Below are positions 17,356-25,729 of a stretch of DNA of 45,377 nt, one piece after another. This DNA comes from Streptomyces sp. NRRL F-4489 (GTDB lineage: Bacteria > Actinomycetota > Actinomycetes > Streptomycetales > Streptomycetaceae). The translations under genes and the position numbers were made by a program. The notes beneath the pieces are model-generated. The model was not told the origin of the DNA. It did no database searches and saw nothing but the letters and a program-made list of their open reading frames with translations. Where the stretch lies: the NCBI RefSeq assembly GCF_001509485.1, contig NZ_LLZI01000244.1, positions 1 to 45,377 on the forward strand, in the 5' to 3' direction. How positions within the stretch are numbered: the stretch's first letter is position 1; every line of letters begins with the position of its first letter.

Positions 17356-17379
17356 GCCGGTGAGGTGTCCCACACCGGC
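17356..17379. promoter_or_regulatory. Inverted repeat upstream of mdh
   Basis: Perfect arms GCCGGTG (17356-17362) and CACCGGC (17373-17379) flank ten bases. This could be a small hairpin or a regulator site; there is no further evidence. Confidence 0.4.
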
Positions 17380-17415
17380 CCGCCACCAGCGGCGCGCGGG
17401 GTTCCGATAGCCTGA

Positions 17416-18513
<1,098 letters not shown>

Positions 18514-18566
18514 GCCGCCGCCTCTCCCGTACCACCCGCATCACCGGCACCACCCGCATCACTCGA

Positions 18567-18602
18567 CCGAGCCCGTACGGCCCAACTGCCGTGCGGGCTC
18601 GG
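18567..18602 (+). terminator. Hairpin terminator after mdh
   Basis: A 15-bp stem (18567-18581 with 18588-18602, one G-U pair) with a six-base loop, CCAACT. It separates mdh from the next promoter. Confidence 0.88.
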
Positions 18603-18646
18603 CCCGTTGGGTCCGCCGGTCCGGGCGCCGGACCCTCGTTAACGCG

Positions 18647-18676
18647 CTGACAGCCGGTGTCCGCCTCCTTTATGCT
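18647..18676 (+). promoter_or_regulatory. Promoter of the three-gene membrane/motif operon
   Basis: CTGACA (18647-18652) and TATGCT (18671-18676) are 18 bp apart and close to the housekeeping sigma consensus. The pair lies after the mdh terminator and 120 bp before the first gene, so the operon is separately transcribed. Confidence 0.6.
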
Positions 18677-18795
18677 GCGGTCCCTTTCACACGTTCGGGT
18701 GACGATGCGCGCCGGCGGAACCGCCGTGCCGCGCGGGGGCGTTGAGAGGGATACGCCGACAGGGGACGGCGGTGAGAGCAGCGACGGGGGAGGCC

Positions 18796-20628
18796 ATGAC
18801 CGGTACGCACGTGCCCGCACAGCCCGGGGGAGCCGGGGGATCCGGGGGCTCGGGGGAGCCGCCCGGGCTGCGCAAGGCGCCCGCAGCCGCACCGCCGCCC
18901 GCCCCGCTGCCCCCGACGCCGCCCGGGGCCAGTGAGGCCACCCGCCTGCTGTGCGCCGGCACCTACCTCGACGACACCTTCCGCGACGCCGTCATCGACG
19001 AGCTGTACGTCCACGAGGAGCGGTTCGCCGCCCCGTCCCTGGGCATCGACGCGGCCCGGGTGCTGGCGCACGCGCTGCGCGCCCGCCGGCTGGAGCTCGG
19101 CTGGTCGGCGGCGATCCTGCTGGCGTGGGTCGTCTCCCTGCCGCTGTCCCGGGGGCTGACCTCCGCCTACCTCATCCCGGTCGCGCTGCTGGGCCTGGCC
19201 CGCTTCGTCCGCCGGCTCGCCCCGACCGTCTGGTTCGTCCGGGGCTTCGCCTTCGTCCTGCGCTGGTACGCCCGCGTCACGCTGTTCCTCTTCCTGGTGG
19301 GCATGGTCACGACGGCCTTCGCCAGCACCCTGCTCCTGCCGGCACTGTCACCGCTCGGCCTGATCAACGCCCTGCTCTCGGACACCGGCCTCACCGGCTC
19401 CTCGTCCGGCGGCGGCTGGAGCGATGGGGGCGGCGGCTCCGACAGCTCGGGCCCGGGCTTCGGCTTCGGCTTCGCGGTGTGGGTGACGCTGCTGCTGCCG
19501 GTGCTGGTGGCGGCCCTGGTGGCGCTCCAGCGCGGCCAGTTCGCCCGCGCACTGGCCCACGAGCTGTCCCCGGAGCGCTTCCCCGACGTGAGGTCCGACC
19601 CGGCCGAGCACGCCGAGGGCATCCGCTTCCAGCGGCTGCGCGAGCGGATCCGGATCGAGCAGCACGGCCCGCTGGTGATGTACCGCCCCGGCGACCCGTT
19701 CTGCGGCGCCGGCGAGCCGTTCAAGCCGTGGTCGCTGTCGGTGGAGCTGGTGCCCCGGGCCGGCACCACCACCGTCCCGCTGGACAACGGCGAGATCCTC
19801 GCCCGGATCGTCCCGCTGGTGGAGGCGCTGCGGGTGCCGTCCGGCTCCCCGGAGACCGCCGACGCGGTCCGCGACCGGCTGCGCTCCCTCGAAATCGACC
19901 AGTGCGTCTTCCTGCCCGCCGACGGCCTGCCGACCCGCGCCGCCGCCCCGTACGACCCCGCGGCCCTGGAGCAGCACCGGGCCGCCGCCCTGGAGGAGGG
20001 CGGCGAGACCCGCCGCCACTTCCTGCGGATCCGCGTCGGGGGGTGGAACGAAGGCGTGGTCACCACCGTCTTCGTCCGGGTCCACACCCAGGGCGGGATG
20101 CTGATGATGGAGGTGGCCCCGCATGTGCTGTGGCCGCTGCGCCCGCTGTTCCAGAACGCCGACCGGATCGCCCACCAGTACCGCCACCACCACCGCTTCG
20201 GCCGCGCCGTCTGGGCGCTGACCAACACCCCCCGGGCCGCCGGCGAGGCCGTGCTGACCCTGCTGCGCGGGCTGGGCGGCGGCTGGGGGCGGGCCACCGA
20301 GGGCCACGGTGCCGCCCTCCCGGAGGGCCCGGCCGCCTCGGTCCGCGAGCTCGGCGCGACCGACGACGCCTCGCTGTTCCAGTACATGGACGTCGCCCGC
20401 TATCTGAAGACCATTCAGCAGCGGGTGGCCGCCGGTGTGACCAGCGCGCTGCGCGACGCCGGCTACCAGACCGCCGAATTCGAGCAGCGGATCGTCCATG
20501 TCGCCGATGGCGGGGTCTACGTCGAGTCCGCCCAGGGCGCCATCGGCATCGGCGACCACAACACCATCACCAACAACGGCGACCCCGCTCCCAAGAGCGA
20601 CCCCGCATCCCAGAAGGGCAGGTCCTGA
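18796..20628 (+). CDS. Membrane protein ending in a putative amyloid-signalling motif
   Basis: A 610-aa protein I cannot place in a named functional family. Layout: a Gly/Pro-rich lead (1-45); a soluble segment (50-100); four or five hydrophobic helices (103-120, 125-142, 155-190, 226-246) with a Gly/Ser-rich loop at 198-222; then a long soluble, presumably cytoplasmic region (250-560) with H-G-P-L-V-M-Y-R-P-G-D-P-F-C-G-A-G and W-S-L-S-V-E-L. That phrase resembles Y-S-G-x-x-P-F-V-G-S-G seen in other actinobacterial membrane proteins of unknown role. The C-terminus (573-594) is a short Gly/Asn/Gln-rich motif with Q580-G581 and I585-G-D-H-N589, ending N593-N594, followed by a polar tail. The next gene starts with the same motif. 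ATG 18796 is preferred (GGGGG five bases upstream); GTG 18772 is possible. I infer a sensor that seeds its small partner. Confidence 0.8.
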   Translation: MTGTHVPAQPGGAGGSGGSGEPPGLRKAPAAAPPPAPLPPTPPGASEATRLLCAGTYLDDTFRDAVIDELYVHEERFAAPSLGIDAARVLAHALRARRLELGWSAAILLAWVVSLPLSRGLTSAYLIPVALLGLARFVRRLAPTVWFVRGFAFVLRWYARVTLFLFLVGMVTTAFASTLLLPALSPLGLINALLSDTGLTGSSSGGGWSDGGGGSDSSGPGFGFGFAVWVTLLLPVLVAALVALQRGQFARALAHELSPERFPDVRSDPAEHAEGIRFQRLRERIRIEQHGPLVMYRPGDPFCGAGEPFKPWSLSVELVPRAGTTTVPLDNGEILARIVPLVEALRVPSGSPETADAVRDRLRSLEIDQCVFLPADGLPTRAAAPYDPAALEQHRAAALEEGGETRRHFLRIRVGGWNEGVVTTVFVRVHTQGGMLMMEVAPHVLWPLRPLFQNADRIAHQYRHHHRFGRAVWALTNTPRAAGEAVLTLLRGLGGGWGRATEGHGAALPEGPAASVRELGATDDASLFQYMDVARYLKTIQQRVAAGVTSALRDAGYQTAEFEQRIVHVADGGVYVESAQGAIGIGDHNTITNNGDPAPKSDPASQKGRS

Positions 20629-20629
20629 C

Positions 20630-21013
20630 GTGGCACCCACCGACGCGTCCGGCAACGGCAAGGGCATCACCATCGGCAACGTCCAGGGCGTGGTCTCCAT
20701 CGGCGACCACAACATCGCCATCAACAACGCCGGCCGGGACGCCGCGCCCGCCGTCGATCCGGCGCACGAGGAGCTGCTGCGGGCCGTCCGCGCCCTGCGC
20801 GAAGACCTCGGCCGGGCCGTGGAGACGCCCGAAGTCCGGGCACTGACGGACGAGTTGGCCGGCACCGAGGAGGAGATCGCCGGCAGCGGCGCGGCCGCCC
20901 CCGGCCGGCTGGCCCGGCTGCGCGGCGCGCTGACCGACGCCGGTTCCGTGGTGGGCCTGCTGGCGTCCGGCGCGGCGGTCGTCCAGGCGGTCGCCGCGCT
21001 CCTGGGAGGCTGA
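20630..21013 (+). CDS. Small motif-plus-hydrophobic-helix protein, putative effector partner
   Basis: A 127-aa protein starting GTG at 20630, one base after the upstream stop codon and with AAGGG nearby, so translation is coupled. Residues 12-33 repeat the motif of the preceding protein without gaps: G12, Q19-G20, I24-G-D-H-N28 and N32-N33 coincide, with aliphatic residues in the same places. Residues 44-92 are charged and helical (for example AHEELLRAVRALREDLGRAV), suggesting a coiled coil. Residues 103-127 are a glycine-rich hydrophobic segment (AGSVVGLLASGAAVVQAVAALLGG) that could enter a membrane. Motif at one end and membrane-active helix at the other recalls amyloid-triggered pore-forming effectors (HET-S and bacterial counterparts). 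This is inference; it could instead be a structural partner of the membrane protein. Confidence 0.8.
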   Translation: MAPTDASGNGKGITIGNVQGVVSIGDHNIAINNAGRDAAPAVDPAHEELLRAVRALREDLGRAVETPEVRALTDELAGTEEEIAGSGAAAPGRLARLRGALTDAGSVVGLLASGAAVVQAVAALLGG

Positions 21014-21019
21014 CCGGCC

Positions 21020-22000
21020 GTGCCCCAAGGCCCCGTTCCGCGCTGGAACCCCGACACCCAGTCCTGGGAAACCGGCCCGCCGCGCCCGGCCCGCCCGTAC
21101 ACCGGCCCGATGCCGCCCCGCCCGGCCGCGCCCCCGCCACCCGCGACCGCCCCTGGTACGGCCCCGTCACCCGCCCCGTCCGCCCCCTCCGACCCGACCG
21201 CCCCCACTGCGTCCGCCCCCACCGCGCCCGGCTTCCCGCCCGGCCCGCCGTACACCCCGTGGCCCGGCCCCGGATACGGTCCCGACTCCGCGGGCGTCCC
21301 CGGCTCCGGCCCCGAGGGCGGTCCCGGCCCCGAGTCCGGCGGCCGGCGGCGGGTCCTGGTCGCGGGGGCGGTGGCCGCCGTGGTGCTGGCCGGTGCCGGC
21401 GGCGGCTATCTCCTGTGGGGCCGCGGCCCGGACACCCCGCCCGCGGCCCGCCCGGCCGCCTCGGCGACCGCCACCCCAGCAGGCACCCCGACCGCCACCG
21501 CCTCCGGCCCGGACTCCGCGTCGCCCACCCCCGACGCCTCCGCCTCGTCCACCGCCGTGCCCAGCGGCTACCGCCTCGTCCACGACGACAAGGGCTTCAC
21601 CCTCGCCGTCCCCGAGGGCTGGCAGCGCGACCTGCGCTCCACCGGCGTCTTCTACACCTCGCCGGACGACCGCAGCCTGCTCCAGATCTTCCAGATCACC
21701 GAGCCCGACCTCACCCCGCGCCAGGCCCTGGAGCAGGCGTCCAAGGGCCTGTCCCGCAATCCGGGCTACGAGGAGCTGGGCATCGAACCGCGCCCGGGCC
21801 CGGGCGGCAGCGACGGCGCGGTGCTGACCTACGCCTACGACAGCGAGCGCCTGGGCATCCGGGTGCGGGCCGTCGACTGCGCCTTCACCGTCCCGGACGG
21901 CCGGCAGTTCGCGGTGCTGGTCCTGGGCCCGGAGTCCGACTGGCCCCAGCAGGAGACGATCCAGCGGGCGGCCCTGGATTCGTTCGTGCCCAGCGCCTGA
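21020..22000 (+). CDS. Membrane-anchored surface protein, third gene of the motif operon
   Basis: A 326-aa protein starting GTG at 21020, six bases after the previous stop. Residues 1-108 form a Pro-rich cytoplasmic tail opening with P-R-W-N-P-D-T-Q-S-W-E; a single membrane helix spans about 113-136 (VLVAGAVAAVVLAGAGGGYL); a Thr/Ser/Pro/Ala linker (140-178) leads to a globular outer domain (180-326) beginning Y-R-L-V-H-D-D-K-G-F-T-L-A-V-P-E-G-W. That opening and size resemble PsbP-like/DUF1795-type or LpqN-like folds seen in actinobacterial exported proteins. It lacks the shared motif. Its place in the operon suggests it senses or modifies the cell surface for the system, but there is no direct evidence. 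Confidence 0.75.
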   Translation: MPQGPVPRWNPDTQSWETGPPRPARPYTGPMPPRPAAPPPPATAPGTAPSPAPSAPSDPTAPTASAPTAPGFPPGPPYTPWPGPGYGPDSAGVPGSGPEGGPGPESGGRRRVLVAGAVAAVVLAGAGGGYLLWGRGPDTPPAARPAASATATPAGTPTATASGPDSASPTPDASASSTAVPSGYRLVHDDKGFTLAVPEGWQRDLRSTGVFYTSPDDRSLLQIFQITEPDLTPRQALEQASKGLSRNPGYEELGIEPRPGPGGSDGAVLTYAYDSERLGIRVRAVDCAFTVPDGRQFAVLVLGPESDWPQQETIQRAALDSFVPSA

Positions 22001-22040
22001 CTCGTCCCCAGCGCCTGAGAGATGCGGCAACGCTGAGGAG

Positions 22041-22067
22041 GTGCGGCCCGGTCGCCCCGGGCCGCGC
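22041..22067. terminator. Bidirectional terminator after the motif operon
   Basis: The stem GCGGCCCGG (22043-22051) pairs with CCGGGCCGC (22057-22065), extended by G-U and G-C pairs, with a five-base loop. It lies between convergent genes ending at 22000 and 22073. Confidence 0.75.
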
Positions 22068-22072
22068 GGCCG

Positions 22073-22282
22073 CTATCCGGGAAGCTCGGTGCGCTCCCAC
22101 CACTCGTACACCGGCAGGCGGCCGTCGGCGGTGTCCCACTCCCGGGCGGTCGGCCGGAAGTGCTCGTAGCCGCCGCGGAACGGAATCTTCAGGTCGCCGC
22201 CGTCCGGCGTGACCTCCACGATCCGCTCGGTGATCCCTTCGGGTCCGCCCTGGAGAACTGCCTTGGGTGCCTTGCTCGCCAT
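22073..22282 (-). CDS. DUF5988 family small protein
   Basis: A 69-aa protein with the DUF5988 pattern: a central K-I-P-F-R-G-G-Y-E-H-F-x-x-T-x-R and a C-terminal P-V-Y-E-W-W-E-R-T-E-L. The family is restricted to Streptomyces and relatives and has no known function; members often sit near regulatory or specialised-metabolism genes. ATG 22282 has no clear ribosome-binding site, so the start is less certain. It converges on the motif operon and lies 57 bp after the Uma2 gene on the same strand. Confidence 0.8.
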   Translation of the reverse strand: MASKAPKAVLQGGPEGITERIVEVTPDGGDLKIPFRGGYEHFRPTAREWDTADGRLPVYEWWERTELPG

Positions 22283-22339
22283 GGCGGCAGTGTCTCGCGC
22301 ACCCGTTCCCGGCCGGGGGCGGCTCGCCGGGGGCGGCGC

Positions 22340-22933
22340 TCAGTCGTGCGGGAAATGCTCGGTCTCGATGGTCATGCCGAGCACGGTGTCCGTGAGATCG
22401 ATCGGTTCGCCGTAGGCCACGGTGAGGTCGCGCTTGTATTCGCCGTCCTGCGGGTGCGTGAAGACCCGGCAGCGGCGGACGTACGGGTCCACGATGAGGT
22501 AGACGGGGACTTCGGCGTCGGCGTAGGCGTGCTTCTTGGGGCCGTAGTCGTTCATCCCGGTTCCCCTGGAGATGACCTCCGCCACGAACTGGATGTCCTG
22601 AGGGCGCCAGCGGCCGCGTACTTTCTTGGCGCTGTCGGCGATCAGGGCGACGTCCGGGCAGAAGGCGTTGTCACCCCCCGGGAAATCGATCCGCACGTCC
22701 GAAACCAGGTGGGCGTCCCGCCCGAAGCGGTCTTCGAAAGCCCACAGGACCCGGCGAATGCACTGCCAGTGAACGTCCCGCTGCGGCGTCATGTAAACGG
22801 TCCCCTCGACGATCTCGACCTTGTATCCCTCGGGGACGGGCATCCGCTCCAGTCGCTCGAACAACTGGTCCAAGGACAGCTCACCGGGCTCGGCCATCTC
22901 GATCCTGTCGGTCCGTTCAAGGCTGATGGTCAT
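22340..22933 (-). CDS. Uma2 family endonuclease-like protein
   Basis: A 197-aa protein of the Uma2 (DUF820) family, a PD-(D/E)xK nuclease fold widespread in cyanobacteria and Streptomyces. The expected acids and lysine are visible: P93-D94 in C-P-D-V-A-L, E119 in V-A-E-V-I-S, and K133/K134 before H-A-Y. The end Y-L-I-V-D-P and later beta strands are typical. The ATG at 22933 follows GGGGAGGAG with a seven-base gap; the upstream frame is not conserved. Whether it cuts DNA is unproven; the family has been discussed in relation to mobile elements. It uses a few more A/T-ending codons than neighbours, hinting at later arrival. Confidence 0.88.
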   Translation of the reverse strand: MTISLERTDRIEMAEPGELSLDQLFERLERMPVPEGYKVEIVEGTVYMTPQRDVHWQCIRRVLWAFEDRFGRDAHLVSDVRIDFPGGDNAFCPDVALIADSAKKVRGRWRPQDIQFVAEVISRGTGMNDYGPKKHAYADAEVPVYLIVDPYVRRCRVFTHPQDGEYKRDLTVAYGEPIDLTDTVLGMTIETEHFPHD

Positions 22934-23022
22934 CGTGCCGCTCCTCCCCGCTCCGCCGCGGGATGGGGGGAGCCGCACGGTTCAACGATACGTATGTACG
23001 AGCGGTCACGGGGCGCGTCCGC

Positions 23023-23835
23023 TCATACGCTCTGCGACGGGCCGCCCTCCAGGACGGAGATATCGGCCGTCCGGCCGGGGTCGGGGGTGGCAGAGGGGAC
23101 CGGGCGGTCGTAGTCGCCGAGCCGGATGGTGCCGGTCTCGCCGTCGACCTCGGTCGTCAGCTCCGTCGGGTAGTGCCGGCCCTCCACGGCGACGTAGAGG
23201 GTCTGGGTGGCGCCGCCGGCCTTCTTGACGATCGGCAGGACGCGGGTGCCCTCGCGGGTGGTGGGCGCGCCCTTGGTGAGCGTGACCGAGGGCTGCGACG
23301 GGCCCTGCGGGTCGGGCGGTGGCGGGGTCATCGACTTCTGGAAGGCGGTGAGGTCGCAGGCGGCGGCCAGGCTCTGCAGGAAGCTGTCGTCGGTGGTGCC
23401 GTGGAGGTAGCGGTCGCGGTAGTCGCGGGCCGCGGCGGCGCCCTCGTCGCCGGGCAGCTGGCTCTTCCAGAACGCGGCGTCCGGCTTCAGCCAGACGTCC
23501 TTGCCGCGCTTGATCAGATCGACCCGGCCGAGCGGGCCCTTGCTGATGTGGCCGGCGCAGTTCCCGGACCGGTCCAGGGTGAGGTCGAGCTGGGTGTCGT
23601 CCGTGCTGGTGGAGGTGCGCAGGCGCAGCGAGGTCGCGCCGGTGAGCTGGTGCAGGGCGTCGTCGGAGATCTGCTGGGCGGACTTGCCGGCGAGGTCGCC
23701 CTCGCCGCCACCGCCGGCGGCCGGGGCCGTACCGGACGGGGCCGTACCGGCCGGGACCGCGGCGCCCGCGGTGCACATCAAGGCCACGGCGGCGCCGGCG
23801 GCGCCAAAAGCCACGGAGCGGCGTCTGCGGGGCAT
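23023..23835 (-). CDS. Exported protein of unknown function
   Basis: A 270-aa protein with an export signal: basic start MPRRRRS, hydrophobic core AFGAAGAAVALMCTAGAA and likely cleavage near residue 26. The ALMC step is a poor lipobox, so a secreted rather than lipidated protein is more likely. The mature part (about 50-260) alternates beta-type segments, such as S-L-R-L-R-T-S-T-S-T-D and D-V-W-L-K-P-D-A-A-F-W-K, and looks like the LolA/LppX-like fold seen in actinobacterial LprG-type proteins, though without certainty. A single cysteine pair (NCAG and ACDL) could form a disulfide. ATG 23835 has GGAGG eight bases upstream. It is divergent from betB. Confidence 0.75.
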   Translation of the reverse strand: MPRRRRSVAFGAAGAAVALMCTAGAAVPAGTAPSGTAPAAGGGGEGDLAGKSAQQISDDALHQLTGATSLRLRTSTSTDDTQLDLTLDRSGNCAGHISKGPLGRVDLIKRGKDVWLKPDAAFWKSQLPGDEGAAAARDYRDRYLHGTTDDSFLQSLAAACDLTAFQKSMTPPPPDPQGPSQPSVTLTKGAPTTREGTRVLPIVKKAGGATQTLYVAVEGRHYPTELTTEVDGETGTIRLGDYDRPVPSATPDPGRTADISVLEGGPSQSV

Positions 23836-23968
23836 CGCGGCACCTCCGCTCGGCGGGGCTCCCGGGCGTCCGCTGCGGGCCGTCCGGAAGGCTCCCGGGT
23901 AGGCATACGGCTATTCAGCGTACTTTCCGGGCTATTCGGACGCATGCGGAGAGGTTGGACGCCATGCG

Positions 23969-23982
23969 GTGACTCGGGTCAC
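23969..23982. promoter_or_regulatory. CRP-like palindrome upstream of the betaine operon
   Basis: GTGACTCGGGTCAC is a perfect GTGAC-N4-GTCAC palindrome. It fits both GTGA-N6-TCAC and the GTG-N6-GNCAC consensus I recall for Streptomyces Crp. It lies 150 bp before the betB start, in the 294-bp region divergent to the exported-protein gene; otherwise that region holds no gene. Confidence 0.45.
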
Positions 23983-24129
23983 TTTCGATGAATGTTTGCG
24001 CATAGGCCCGGGGCTTTCGGTTAGGGGTCCCGGTTGCCGGGCGGGGGAAGTGGTTGAACCAGTGGAGACACCGGACGGCCCGACTCGCCCGCGCACCGCA
24101 CCGGAAAAACGGGAAGGCAGAAGGACGTC

Positions 24130-25647
24130 GTGTCGGCAATCGAGACAAACGAGACCATTCACGTAGGCGGGGTGTGGCGGGCGGCCGCATCCGGCGCCAC
24201 ACGGGAGGTCCTGGACCCCGCCGACGCGACGACGCTCCAGGTGGTCGCCGAGGGCGGCGCCGAGGACGCCGACGCGGCGGTCGCGGCCGCCAAGGCCGCC
24301 TTCGACGGCGGCGCCGGGGCCTGGCCGCGCACGCCCGCCGCCGAGCGGGCCGCGCTGCTGCGCCGGGTCGCCGACCTGCTCCAGCGCGACCGCGAGGCCA
24401 TCGCGCTCATCGAGAGCCGCGACACCGGCAAGACCCTGGAGGAGGGCCGGGTCGACGTCGACGACGTGACCAGCGCCTTCCGCTACTTCGCCGACCTCGT
24501 CGTCAACGAGAGCGGCGGCCGGGTCGTCGACGCCGGATCGCCGGAGGTGCACAGCGTGGTGGTGCACGAACCGGTCGGCGTCTGCGCGCTGATCACGCCG
24601 TGGAACTATCCGCTGCTCCAGGCCAGTTGGAAGATCGCGCCGGCCCTGGCGGCCGGCAACACCTTCGTCATCAAGCCCAGCGAGGTCACCCCGCTCTCCA
24701 CGGTGCACCTGGTGCGGCTGCTGAACGAGGCGGGCCTGCCGGACGGCGTCGCCAACATCGTCACCGGTGCCGGGCTGCCGGTCGGCCAGCGGCTCGCCGA
24801 GCACCCGGACGTGGACCTCTTCTCGTTCACCGGCGGCCTGGCCAGCGGCACCACGGCCGGCGCGGCGGCGGTCTCCGGCGCCAAGAAGATCGCCCTGGAG
24901 CTGGGCGGCAAGAACCCCAACGTGGTCTTCGCCGACGCCTGCGCCACCGACGACGGCTTCGACACCGCCGTGGACCAGGCGCTGAACGCCGCGTTCATCC
25001 ACAGCGGGCAGGTCTGCTCGGCCGGCGCCCGGCTGATCATCGAGGAGTCCGTCCGGGACCGCTTCGTCGCCGAACTCGCCCGCCGCGCCGAGAAGATCAA
25101 GCTCGGCCGGGGCACCGAGCCGGGCGTGGAGTGCGGTCCGCTGGTCTCCCGCCAGCAGCTGGAGAAGATCGAGGCGTACGTGGCGTCCGCGCTCGCCGAG
25201 GGCGCCAGTCTGCGGTGCGGCGGCGCCCGGCCCGAGCCCAGCGCGGTCCGCCCGGCCGGCGGCTACTTCTACCTGCCGACCGTCCTCGACGGCTGCCACC
25301 GCGGGATGAAGGTCGTCCGGGAGGAGACCTTCGGCCCGATCCTGACCGTGGAGACGTTCAGCACCGAGGACGAGGCGGTCGCGCTCGCCAACGACACCGA
25401 GTACGGGCTGGCCGGGGCGGTCTTCTCCGCCGACACGGCCCGCGCGCGCCGGGTCGCCGCCCGGCTGCGGCACGGCACCGTATGGATCAACGACTACCAC
25501 CCGTACCTGCCGCAGGCCGAATGGGGCGGTTTCGGAAAGTCCGGCATCGGGCGGGAGCTCGGTCCGAGTGGACTGGACGAGTACCGGGAAAGCAAGCACA
25601 TCTACGAGAACCTGCGGCCGCGGCCCGTCCGCTGGTTCGCCGGCTGA
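24130..25647 (+). CDS. betB: Betaine aldehyde dehydrogenase
   Basis: A 505-aa ALDH-superfamily enzyme that oxidises betaine aldehyde to glycine betaine, an osmoprotectant. Catalytic residues line up: N159 in T-P-W-N-Y-P, E257 in L-E-L-G-G-K-N-P, and C296 in S-G-Q-V-C-S-A. The substrate phrase W-I-N-D-Y-H-P-Y-x-P-Q-A-E-W-G-G-F-G-K-S-G is characteristic of BADH. GTG 24130 follows AAGGA. The neighbour is choline dehydrogenase, so the pair converts choline to betaine. The two genes are 82 bp apart. Confidence 0.95.
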   Translation: MSAIETNETIHVGGVWRAAASGATREVLDPADATTLQVVAEGGAEDADAAVAAAKAAFDGGAGAWPRTPAAERAALLRRVADLLQRDREAIALIESRDTGKTLEEGRVDVDDVTSAFRYFADLVVNESGGRVVDAGSPEVHSVVVHEPVGVCALITPWNYPLLQASWKIAPALAAGNTFVIKPSEVTPLSTVHLVRLLNEAGLPDGVANIVTGAGLPVGQRLAEHPDVDLFSFTGGLASGTTAGAAAVSGAKKIALELGGKNPNVVFADACATDDGFDTAVDQALNAAFIHSGQVCSAGARLIIEESVRDRFVAELARRAEKIKLGRGTEPGVECGPLVSRQQLEKIEAYVASALAEGASLRCGGARPEPSAVRPAGGYFYLPTVLDGCHRGMKVVREETFGPILTVETFSTEDEAVALANDTEYGLAGAVFSADTARARRVAARLRHGTVWINDYHPYLPQAEWGGFGKSGIGRELGPSGLDEYRESKHIYENLRPRPVRWFAG

Positions 25648-25729
25648 CCGGTACCGCCCTGGCCCGTCCCCTCGGCCCGGATCCGCACCTCCGGGCCCCG
25701 CGCGCACCGCGCAGTAAGGAGCACACCCC

